The notes beneath the pieces are model-generated. The model ran no database searches. It saw nothing but the letters and a program-made list of their open reading frames with translations, and was not told the DNA's origin. Made by a program: the position numbers and the translations under genes. 38,159 nt of DNA from the NCBI GenBank assembly GCA_939800445.1, contig CALNGU010000014.1, positions 1 through 38,159 on the forward strand. Reading direction: 5' to 3'. Source of the DNA: an uncultured Bacteroidaceae bacterium (GTDB lineage Bacteria; Bacteroidota; Bacteroidia; Bacteroidales; Bacteroidaceae). Below, one piece after another: positions 31,282 through 38,159 of this stretch. Within the stretch, counting starts at the first letter, position 1; each line of letters starts with the position of its first letter.

Positions 31282-33951
31282 ATGCAAAAATTGTTATTGC
31301 TCGCCGTTTTCACCCTTGCCGCAATCGTCGCCAGCGCGAGGGACATCAGGGGAAAAGTGAGGGACGCGAAGACGGGTGAGGAGATTATCGGAGCATCCAT
31401 CACCGTCAAGGAAGCACCCGAGCATGGCACGATGACGGGGCTTGACGGCAGTTTCCAGCTGTCGGTTGACAAATCAAAGTACACGCTCGTCTGCTCCTAC
31501 CTCGGCTACAAGGACTATGTGATCGAGGTCGATGACCTGCATGACGAGATTGAGATTCATCTCATGACCAACGAGGTGCTGCTTGAAGGCGTGACGGTCA
31601 CTGCCACCAATCCTGGCAGGACCGAGGCCGGCGCGCGCGGCATCGAGCGTCACTCGATGAATGTCGTCAATGTCATGAGCGCAAAAGCCATGGAGCTGTC
31701 GCCTGACATCACCGTGGCCAATGTCATCCAGCGCATGAGCGGTGTGACGGTCGAGCGCAATGCCAGCGGAGAGGGGCAGTATGCCATACTGCGCGGCATG
31801 GACAAACGCTACAATTACACCCTTGTCAACGGCATCAAGATACCCAGTCCGGACAACAAGAACCGTTTTGTCCCTCTTGACATCTTCCCCAGCGAGATGC
31901 TCGACCGCCTCGAAGTGACCAAGTCGCTCACTGCCGACATGGAGGGCGACGGCATCGGCGGCGCGGTCAACCTGGTGATGAAGGATGCGCCGCTGGAGAG
32001 GCAATTCACGTTCAACGTCTCGACGGGTTACAATGCGATGTACTTCGGCAGGGATTTCCAGTCATTCGCCAAGAAAGACATCATGATGGAGTCGCCATAC
32101 GAGGCCATGCCCGAGCCTAAGGTCAACAGGGTGACGATGGACGACTTCACCAACGGCAACATGAAGATGAAGTGGGCTAAACCGATGCCCGACATCATCG
32201 CGGGGTTGTCCTACGGCGACCGTTTCTTCGGGGACAAGCTGGGAGTGATGCTGGCCGGCAGTTTCCTTAATACGTACAGGGGCAAGGAGAGCGACCTCTA
32301 CTACCAGCCGGGCTCTTCACACCATGGCATCGAGCATCGCCTCTATTCGTCGCAGCAGACGCGCATCGGGGCTCATGCCAAGTTTGACTATAACATCAAC
32401 TCGCGCAACAAACTGACATGGTACAACGGCTACATGGACATGAGGGAGGCCGAGGTCCGTGACGGCAGCGACGACCAGGAGGGAAGTGTCAGGATGAAGT
32501 GGAACAGACAGTACATCGTCAACACCACGCTCAAGGGAGAGCACGCTTTCCTTGACCAGGGGCAGTTGAGGCTGAGCTGGACTGCAACATTGTCAAAGGC
32601 CTACAGCGAGACACCTGACAACACCGAGATATACATCCTCGGCAACCACGTCCAGTCAACCGACGCGGCGAGGAGGCGGTGGGAACACAATTCCGACCGC
32701 GACAAGGCCGGTTATGTCGATTTGGACTATAAGCTGACTTTGGCAGACAAGACCTACTTCGATTTCTCAGTGGGAGGTATGTTCAGGGACAAGAAGCGTG
32801 ACAGTTTCTTCAACGAATATTGGTTCAACTCGGCGACGGGCACTTCCAACCCGCAGGACTATGGGGAGGATTGGACGAACTATGACCAAATCCAATTCAC
32901 GACCAAGCGTCCCAACGGCAACATCGGCGACCCGTTGAACTATGACGCGACCGAGCAAATCGGGGCTGCGTACGCCATGGTCAAGTATTCCATGCCGATG
33001 TGGGAACTGATTGCCGGCGTGAGGGTCGAGCACACCAACCAGGGTTACAAGCTCAAGTACGTAGTCGGTGATGCCAAGCCCGAGGGACGGCAAAAGTACA
33101 CCGACGTGCTGCCAAGCGTCCATGTGAAGATGAATGTGCATGAGAACGCCAACCTGCGCTTCTCCTACGGACGTTCCATCAACCGTCCCAGTTTCTTTGA
33201 GATTGTGCCTTACAGCATCATCAACGAGGACTACCCGGAACTCGGCAATCCTGACTTGAAGCACACGGTGGCTGACAACGTCGATTTGCGCTATGAGTAT
33301 TTCCCTTCGTCATCCGAGCAATTCATGGTCGGGCTGTTTTATAAGAACTTGAAGAACCCGATAGAGTATTCGCTCGTCCAGGTCGGACAGGCAGTCTGCT
33401 TCCAGCCCGCCAATCTCGGGACGGCGCGTAATATGGGAGTCGAGGTGGATGTGATGAAGTACTTCAATTGGTTTGGTGTCAAGGCAAATTACACCTACAC
33501 CCATTCCAAGATAATGGCGGACAAGCGCATAATGGATGGCTCCGATGTCCGTCCAGTCAAGCAGTCGCGCCCGCTTTATGGCCAGGCGGCTCACGTGGTC
33601 AATCTCACCCTCCTGTTCAAGAGCACCAAGCACGGGCTTGAGGCGCAAATCTCGGGAAGCTATACTGGCAAGCGTCTGAGCGAGATTTCTCACTGGCTCG
33701 ACAACGACATCTGGGAGGATGGCTATGCCCAGCTCGACGCTTCGATAGAGAAGTCGTTCAAGAAAGGCGTGAGCATCTTTGCAAAAGCATCCAATTTGCT
33801 TGATATGCCGTTGCTGCGCTATGTCCACAAGAGTTCGTTCACTGACGATGTCCCATACGAGAGGATAAAGGGCAACGTCATCGAGCGTAAGGAGTGGCAC
33901 GGGCAATCGTTCATGATAGGATTCAGATACAAACTGGCTTCACGCAAATAA
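31282..33951 (+). CDS. TonB-dependent outer-membrane receptor
   Basis: 889 residues. The signal peptide is about 1-19 (ending IVASA). An N-terminal carboxypeptidase-like regulatory domain follows (about 20-100, IRGKVRDAKTGEEIIGASITV). Then comes a plug domain (about 120-235; VIQRMSGVTVER, LRGMDKRYNYTLVNGIKIP, IFPSEMLDRLEVTKSLTADMEGDGIGGAVNLV). A beta-barrel runs to the end (MIGFRYKLASRK). By family it imports a bound ligand with energy from TonB-ExbBD. No SusD partner follows, so this is not a normal glycan PUL. The next genes are a beta-helix lipoprotein and an acid-phosphatase-like enzyme, suggesting uptake linked to phosphate or phosphoester release. Confidence 0.9.
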   Translation: MQKLLLLAVFTLAAIVASARDIRGKVRDAKTGEEIIGASITVKEAPEHGTMTGLDGSFQLSVDKSKYTLVCSYLGYKDYVIEVDDLHDEIEIHLMTNEVLLEGVTVTATNPGRTEAGARGIERHSMNVVNVMSAKAMELSPDITVANVIQRMSGVTVERNASGEGQYAILRGMDKRYNYTLVNGIKIPSPDNKNRFVPLDIFPSEMLDRLEVTKSLTADMEGDGIGGAVNLVMKDAPLERQFTFNVSTGYNAMYFGRDFQSFAKKDIMMESPYEAMPEPKVNRVTMDDFTNGNMKMKWAKPMPDIIAGLSYGDRFFGDKLGVMLAGSFLNTYRGKESDLYYQPGSSHHGIEHRLYSSQQTRIGAHAKFDYNINSRNKLTWYNGYMDMREAEVRDGSDDQEGSVRMKWNRQYIVNTTLKGEHAFLDQGQLRLSWTATLSKAYSETPDNTEIYILGNHVQSTDAARRRWEHNSDRDKAGYVDLDYKLTLADKTYFDFSVGGMFRDKKRDSFFNEYWFNSATGTSNPQDYGEDWTNYDQIQFTTKRPNGNIGDPLNYDATEQIGAAYAMVKYSMPMWELIAGVRVEHTNQGYKLKYVVGDAKPEGRQKYTDVLPSVHVKMNVHENANLRFSYGRSINRPSFFEIVPYSIINEDYPELGNPDLKHTVADNVDLRYEYFPSSSEQFMVGLFYKNLKNPIEYSLVQVGQAVCFQPANLGTARNMGVEVDVMKYFNWFGVKANYTYTHSKIMADKRIMDGSDVRPVKQSRPLYGQAAHVVNLTLLFKSTKHGLEAQISGSYTGKRLSEISHWLDNDIWEDGYAQLDASIEKSFKKGVSIFAKASNLLDMPLLRYVHKSSFTDDVPYERIKGNVIERKEWHGQSFMIGFRYKLASRK

Positions 33952-33995
33952 CACAGAATATAGAGTAAAACGAATCAAACAGTTATTATAGCATT

Positions 33996-35360
33996 ATGAG
34001 AACAAAACATTTTCTTTTTGCAACCGCCGCTTTGCTGTCAATGGGATTCCTGACAGCTTGTGACGACGAAGAGACAACCACCACAGTAGAAGATGAGACA
34101 CAACAACTCCCCGAAGGTGTTGTCGTGTGGCCTGCTGACACGGTCGTCAACCTGAATGACCACTACACAGTCCCCGAGGGAACGACACTCGTGATTAAGG
34201 AAGGCGTGCAAATCATCGCAAGCACTGACGGTGTCGGTGCAAACGCCGTGCCTGTGGAGTTCACCGTCAACGGCAACCTCATCTGCCAAGGAACAGAGGA
34301 GAAGCCAATCCTCTTCTCCGTAGACCCGTCAATGAGGACAGAGGAAAACCAACTCGCCGGATTGTGGGGCGGCATCGTTGCCACTGAGACTTGCGAAGAG
34401 ATGCTCATCGACCACACCATAATAGAATATACTGGCGGCGGCGTGACCATCGGTTCACCGGCTGCGACAGCGGGCATCTACACGGCTGACGATGATGCTT
34501 ACCCGCAAATCACAACTTACAACAAGGATGGACGCTATGTCATCACCAACTCAGTCCTCCGTTATGGCTGGTCGGACGGCATATACATGATGGGCGGCAA
34601 CGGCATCATCGCAAACAACACATTCTATGCCAATGGTTTCGACGGCGCGGAAGCTGTCAACGTGAAAGCTGGCTGCAAGGTCGATGTCGCGCAGAACGTC
34701 ATGTTCAGCCCCAACACCAACGGCCTGAAACTCTCAAGCTCCGGACAAAGCGAGGTGAGGGGACAAGCCCTCATCCAAGCCTACAACAACACCATCATCA
34801 ACTCAGGATGGCGTCGTGACGGCGAGAAGGGTGGATGCGTTTACGTAGAGAAGAACGCCCTGGCCAATGTCTTCAACAACCTCATTGTCAACTGCAAGTT
34901 CCGCGCGATGACACCGAGCTTCACAATCCCCAACAATCCTGAAGAGGGATATGACAACAGCTCGGTCATCGATTATAACTACTACGCGTCGGGAAGCCAG
35001 CGCAGCGACATCGTCTTTGCCGATGAGTCAGGCGTTGCCTTTGCTTGGGAGGGCTACAACTATGCACACGAGGACTACAACCAAGGCGTAGTTGATGCGC
35101 ACAGCACCATAGCTACCGAGACAGACTCCAAAGACCCGAAGTTCGTCAACTTTGACATCAATGCAGTGCCTTTGACAAGCTACGCATTCGATGAGGACTG
35201 GGATTTCCACGTGCAGAGCGATTCGCCCGTGCTGAGCGGTGCTTACAGCGGCAACGATGCGGCTATGATGCCTTACTTCCAGACCGAAGGGCTTGAAGTC
35301 TACGGCACAACCTACAATTCACCTGCCGTTGAAGCTCGTTACGGTGCGTTTGGTGAATAA
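33996..35360 (+). CDS. Surface lipoprotein with right-handed beta-helix
   Basis: 454 residues. Lipoprotein signal with lipobox (LTAC, C22) and acidic residues DDEE after the cysteine, a pattern often linked with surface display in Bacteroidota. The body has parallel beta-helix repeats: LVIKEGVQI, FTVNGNLICQGTEEKPILF, GLWGGIVAT, TIIEYTGGGV, YVITNSVLRYGWSDGIYMMGGNGIIANNTFYANG and AYNNTIINSGW. The early part resembles the sugar- or surface-binding helix proteins found next to TonB receptors. No catalytic site is clear. It lies 44 bp after the receptor gene and likely acts with it. Confidence 0.82.
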   Translation: MRTKHFLFATAALLSMGFLTACDDEETTTTVEDETQQLPEGVVVWPADTVVNLNDHYTVPEGTTLVIKEGVQIIASTDGVGANAVPVEFTVNGNLICQGTEEKPILFSVDPSMRTEENQLAGLWGGIVATETCEEMLIDHTIIEYTGGGVTIGSPAATAGIYTADDDAYPQITTYNKDGRYVITNSVLRYGWSDGIYMMGGNGIIANNTFYANGFDGAEAVNVKAGCKVDVAQNVMFSPNTNGLKLSSSGQSEVRGQALIQAYNNTIINSGWRRDGEKGGCVYVEKNALANVFNNLIVNCKFRAMTPSFTIPNNPEEGYDNSSVIDYNYYASGSQRSDIVFADESGVAFAWEGYNYAHEDYNQGVVDAHSTIATETDSKDPKFVNFDINAVPLTSYAFDEDWDFHVQSDSPVLSGAYSGNDAAMMPYFQTEGLEVYGTTYNSPAVEARYGAFGE

Positions 35361-35397
35361 TATGCCGATACCTCCGCAACAGGACAATTGAGACACA

Positions 35398-35434
35398 GAG
35401 CCAGGTCGTGCGCATGATGCTCGGTCTGGCTCTG
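35398..35434 (+). promoter_or_regulatory. Hairpin between the lipoprotein and phosphatase genes
   Basis: AGAGCCAG pairs with CTGGCTCT (35398-35405 with 35427-35434), with a 21-nt loop and no T-run. The 118-bp gap may allow partial termination or processing within the operon. Confidence 0.5.
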
Positions 35435-35478
35435 ATTGACCATCCATTAATAACCATCACATAAAAAAACATCAGCAA

Positions 35479-36423
35479 ATGTTCAGAATCAAACAACTCC
35501 TCCTCATCGTCATGGTGACGTTTGTCACTGTGGCAATCAATGCCCAGAACGCCGAGGCATGGCACAAGCTGGAGAAACCATTGAACTTCTACCTCGTCAA
35601 CGACCTCGGACGGAACGGCTACTATGACCAGAAGCCCATAGCCGAACTCATGGGCAGGATGGCCGAGGCGATCGACATCGAGTTTGTCGTGGCCGCCGGC
35701 GACGTGCATCACTTCGAGGGAGTCCGCAGCGTCGACGACCCCCTGTGGATGACCAACTACGAGCTCATCTACAGCCACCCCGACCTCATGCTGCCTTGGT
35801 ATCCCATCTGCGGCAACCACGAGTACCGTGGCAACACGCAGGCAGTCATCGACTACAGCAACGTCAGCGCACGTTGGCAGATGCCGTCACGCTACTACAC
35901 CAAAGTCATGGAGGAAGACGGGGCGACCCTCCGCCTTGTCATGCTGGACACCTCGCCGCTGCTTGACAAGTACCGCAAGGACACCGACAAGTATCCCGAC
36001 GCTGCCGCCCAGGACATGAATGCGCAACTCGCATGGGTAGACTCGGTGCTGACGGCCGCCCATGAGGATTGGGTGCTCGTCGTGGGGCATCACCCCATCT
36101 ATGCCTACACTGACAAGAGCGAGTCGGAGCGCACCGATCTGCAACGCCGGCTTGACACCATCCTACGCAAGCACGGCAATGTCGATTTCTACCTCTGCGG
36201 CCACATCCACAACTTCCAGCACATACGCAAGGAAGGCTCGGACATAGACTATGTGGTCAACACCTCGGGCTCGCTCTCCCGCGAAGTCAAGCCGACGGAC
36301 GGCACAGTCTTTTGCAGCGATGCCACGGGATTCTCGCTCATCACCGTTGACAAGCGCGAGATAGACCTCTACATGATGGACAAGGACGGCAACGTCATCC
36401 ACACCATCAAGAGGACTAAGTGA
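35479..36423 (+). CDS. Purple-acid-phosphatase-like metallophosphoesterase, secreted
   Basis: 314 residues. The signal peptide is about 1-22 (ending INAQ). The five metallophosphatase motifs appear in order: VNDLGRNGYY (D42), AAGDVHHFEGV (D75, H77, H78), GNHEY (N113, H114), VVGHHPIYA (H204, H205) and CGHIHNFQHI (H242, H244). The order and context match tartrate-resistant/purple acid phosphatases, which hydrolyse phosphate monoesters. Two deviations stand out. The tyrosine usual in motif II (GD..Y) is replaced by histidine H78, and motif III has GNHE in place of GNHD. It is 118 bp after the beta-helix lipoprotein and is the last gene of the row, before a terminator. Confidence 0.87.
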   Translation: MFRIKQLLLIVMVTFVTVAINAQNAEAWHKLEKPLNFYLVNDLGRNGYYDQKPIAELMGRMAEAIDIEFVVAAGDVHHFEGVRSVDDPLWMTNYELIYSHPDLMLPWYPICGNHEYRGNTQAVIDYSNVSARWQMPSRYYTKVMEEDGATLRLVMLDTSPLLDKYRKDTDKYPDAAAQDMNAQLAWVDSVLTAAHEDWVLVVGHHPIYAYTDKSESERTDLQRRLDTILRKHGNVDFYLCGHIHNFQHIRKEGSDIDYVVNTSGSLSREVKPTDGTVFCSDATGFSLITVDKREIDLYMMDKDGNVIHTIKRTK

Positions 36424-36445
36424 CCTCGGCACGCTTTGACATGAC

Positions 36446-36478
36446 AAAGGCATCCCGCTGTGGGATGCCTTTCGTTTT
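36446..36478 (+). terminator. Terminator after the phosphatase gene
   Basis: A perfect 11-bp stem AAAGGCATCCC/GGGATGCCTTT (36446-36456 with 36462-36472) is followed by CGTTTT. It lies 23 bp after the stop codon. Confidence 0.88.
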
Positions 36479-36522
36479 ATGCGCCGGCAGGCATGGTAGC
36501 CACTGATGAGGCTTTGCCCCCT

Positions 36523-36588
36523 GCATGAAATCGCCTTGCGTCAGGCATAAACTTCCTTTGCCCCAGGCATGAAGTTGGTTGTCCCTAA
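36523..36588. repeat. Three 22-bp repeat units (array C, weaker)
   Basis: GCAT starts units at 36523, 36545 and 36567, 22 bp apart (GCATGAAATCGCC, GCATAAACTTCC, GCATGAAGTTGG). They share the GCAT start and the period with arrays A and B but are more distant in sequence. Confidence 0.5.
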
Positions 36589-36717
36589 GGGAAAAGTATA
36601 TTCAGAAGTTTTGTTTATATATTCAAAAGTTCTGAATATTAAAACAAAAGTTTTGTTTATTCGTTCAAAACTTTTGTTTTTACTTTATGTACGGGGCAAG
36701 CGAACTTTATGCCTGAC
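36540..36717. repeat. Inverted repeat flanking an AT-rich fold-back island
   Basis: Outer arms 36540-36564 and 36693-36717 pair at 22 of 25 positions and carry the same sequence as part of the 41-bp hairpin arm at 31027. Inside, the AT-rich core (36589-36690) has a perfect 9-bp pair TATTCAGAA/TTCTGAATA (36599-36607 with 36630-36638) and a perfect 12-bp pair (36644-36655 with 36666-36677). It lies between convergent genes. Nearby 36718-36788 shows nothing else. Confidence 0.75.
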
Positions 36718-36788
36718 CCGGCAGGGGTTTTCCAAAAAGGATGCGTGGTTTGTGCCTTGTGGTGGTGGCGTGGCGGGTGCAGGCAAAG

Positions 36789-36831
36789 GCGGCGGACGGT
36801 GGGGGATGTTGTCCCTTGCACCGTCCGCCGC
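36789..36831 (-). terminator. Probable terminator of the acyl-CoA synthetase gene
   Basis: A perfect 13-bp stem (36789-36801 with 36819-36831) lies 31 bp beyond the gene's stop. On the minus strand a short CTTTG follows. The stem is strong but the U-tract is weak, like the other minus-strand terminator at 791-825. Confidence 0.7.
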
Positions 36832-36861
36832 AGTTGTCAGTCCGCCCGTGGGTGGTGGTGG

Positions 36862-38159
36862 CTACTGGTAGAGGAAGCGTTTGATGCTCTTCTTCGGTGT
36901 CTTTTCAAACTCCTCGTTGTAGATTTTGACCGATGCCACCTGCGAGTAGGCGGGGAGCTGCGTGTTGAGCTGCGTGCGGTTTTGCTCCATGATGGCGGGG
37001 ATTTGGCTGTCGGCCACGCCGTCCTTGAAGGCTTGGTCGAAGTCGGGGTAGATGAGGGCGACGAGCTTGTCCTCCTTCTGTATGACGATCGACTCGGCGA
37101 CGTAGGGGAGGTTGTTGAGCTTGTCCTCGATTTCCTCTGGGTAGATGTTTTGCCCCGACGGGCCGAGCAGCATATTCTTGCTGCGCCCCTTGATGTAGAT
37201 GTTGCCGTCGTCGTCCATCACGCCGAGGTCGCCCGTGTGCAGCCAGCCGTCGGGGTCGATGGCCTGGCGGGTGGCCTCGTCGTTCTTGTAGTAGCCGAGC
37301 ATGACGTTCATGCCACGGCAGACGATTTCGCCGACGACGTTGCGCGGGTCGGGCGAGTCGATGCGCACCTCCATGCGCGGTGCCGCCTTGCCGCACGAGC
37401 CTTGTGCGAAGCGTGTCCAGTCCTCATAGGAGATTATCGGGGCGCACTCGGTCATGCCGTAGCCGACGGTGTAGGGGAAGTGGATGCTGTGCAGGAATGC
37501 CTCGACCTCCTGGTTGAACGCTGCGCCGCCGATGATGACTTCCTTGAAGTTGCCGCCCAGTGCGTCGATGACTTGCTGCCGCACGGTGTTCCTGATCTTG
37601 TCGTTGATGAACGGCAGTCGCATTAGGAACTTCATCGTCGTCGTCTCGAGGCGGGGCATGACGCTCTTCTTGATAATCTTCTCGATGATGAGCGGCACGG
37701 CTATGATGATGCGCGGCTTGACTTCGTTGAAGGCTTGGAAGATGATTTTCGGGCTCGGCACGCGGGTGAGGTAATAGATGTGGCAGCCGCAGCAAAACTC
37801 GTAGATGAACTCGAATGCCATGCCGTACATATGAGCCATGGGCAACATCGACACCACCTTGTCGCCGGGCTCGAGCGACAGCACTTCGTAGGCGAAGCGG
37901 GTGTTGGACCACAGGGCGCGGTAGGGCACCATCACTCCCTTTGAGTAGCTTGTCGTGCCCGACGTGTAGTTGATCATCGCCAGTTCGTCGGGGCTGTCCT
38001 GGTGGTAGCTTATCATCTCGCGGCGGAATTGGCGGGGATAGCGGCGGCCGAACATCTCATTGAGGTGCTCGCGGGCATGGGTGAGCCGCTCTGAGCGTGA
38101 GACGAGCAGGCTGTAGTCGTTGATGAGGATGATGCCCTCGAGGTTTGGCATCTCGGCTT
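36862..38159 (-). CDS. Long-chain acyl-CoA synthetase / AMP-binding enzyme, C-terminal part (5' truncated by window)
   Basis: About 432 residues visible; the frame stays open to the window end, so the ATG at 38151 is internal. AMP-forming motifs: YTSGTTSYSKGVMVPYRAL (the P-loop), GYGMTECAPIISYE, DGWLHTGDLGVMDDDGNIYIKGR and, near the end, KTPKKSIKRFLY with the catalytic lysine. It activates a carboxylic acid, most likely a fatty acid, to acyl-AMP and then acyl-CoA. The full enzyme would be about 550-600 residues. In P-loop TSGTTSYSKG the glycine-proline of the usual TSGTTGxPKG is replaced by Ser-Tyr-Ser. It is the only gene of its strand here. Confidence 0.92.
   Translation of the reverse strand, partial: AEMPNLEGIILINDYSLLVSRSERLTHAREHLNEMFGRRYPRQFRREMISYHQDSPDELAMINYTSGTTSYSKGVMVPYRALWSNTRFAYEVLSLEPGDKVVSMLPMAHMYGMAFEFIYEFCCGCHIYYLTRVPSPKIIFQAFNEVKPRIIIAVPLIIEKIIKKSVMPRLETTTMKFLMRLPFINDKIRNTVRQQVIDALGGNFKEVIIGGAAFNQEVEAFLHSIHFPYTVGYGMTECAPIISYEDWTRFAQGSCGKAAPRMEVRIDSPDPRNVVGEIVCRGMNVMLGYYKNDEATRQAIDPDGWLHTGDLGVMDDDGNIYIKGRSKNMLLGPSGQNIYPEEIEDKLNNLPYVAESIVIQKEDKLVALIYPDFDQAFKDGVADSQIPAIMEQNRTQLNTQLPAYSQVASVKIYNEEFEKTPKKSIKRFLYQ

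Noticed and set aside
31282-35360. SusC/SusD polysaccharide utilisation locus
   Set aside because: The receptor has no SusD partner and no glycoside hydrolase follows; the lipoprotein is a beta-helix, not SusD-like.
36540-36717. Invertible promoter (phase-variation switch)
   Set aside because: It lies between convergent genes with no start codon to drive, no consensus promoter inside and no recombinase gene nearby.

Overview
This window looks like chromosomal DNA of a gut-type Bacteroidales bacterium, fairly GC-rich for the order. The evidence is Bacteroidota promoters (TTTG or TTG, a 19-20 bp spacer, TAnnTTTG), cell-surface proteins with type IX secretion-like C-terminal domains, SPOR and lipocalin-like lipoproteins, a TonB-dependent receptor with a carboxypeptidase-like N-terminal domain, a bile-salt-hydrolase-family enzyme and the rimP-nusA-infB order. 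A Muribaculaceae/Prevotellaceae-like host is a guess. Both ends are cut inside genes: an ABC ATPase on the left and an acyl-CoA synthetase on the right.

Layout. 1-852: end of an ABC ATPase, its terminator and a 66-bp tandem repeat. 853-5378 (minus): two secreted adhesin-like proteins, one an Omp28-type protein with a CxxC motif. 5556-6533 (plus): two lipoproteins. 6780-11346 (minus): MsbA-like ABC exporter, L-serine ammonia-lyase, a PspC-domain protein and an orphan histidine kinase. 11733-12622 (plus): tRNA-Leu(TAG), an unassigned structured RNA of about 300 nt and a small HTH protein. 13086-16644: a PI-PLC-like secreted protein, then an AraC-type regulator divergent from two aldo-keto reductases. 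16645-17701: a gene-poor stretch with gene remnants and a palindromic repeat. 17702-21003 (minus): rlmN, pdxA and a choloylglycine hydrolase in a tight row. 21366-25764 (plus): TPR protein, small membrane protein, riboflavin synthase, a candidate sRNA and a zinc metallopeptidase. 25899-30651: rimP-nusA-infB. 31282-36423: TonB receptor, beta-helix lipoprotein and acid-phosphatase-like enzyme, plausibly a phosphate or phosphoester acquisition unit. 36862-38159 (minus): acyl-CoA synthetase.

The coding content is mostly conventional. The most unusual signal is between the genes. Several intergenic regions hold short repeats with the same 22-bp period, about two DNA helical turns. One family is three tandem palindromes (TTGTTAGT-N3-ACTAACAA), present twice in 97-99 bp elements 10.5 kb apart. 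Another is a degenerate unit of GCATACGATG type at 21108-21324 and 24538-24647, with a possible relative at 36523-36588. The 66-bp repeat at 612-790 is exactly three times this period. In addition there is a perfect 41-bp inverted repeat with a 3-nt loop (31027-31111) whose arm sequence recurs at 36540-36717, and two AT-rich fold-back islands. These were found by eye; genome-wide counting is the decisive test.

Promoters and start sites are read from motifs only. All functional assignments come from recognising motifs and families, not from database searches.
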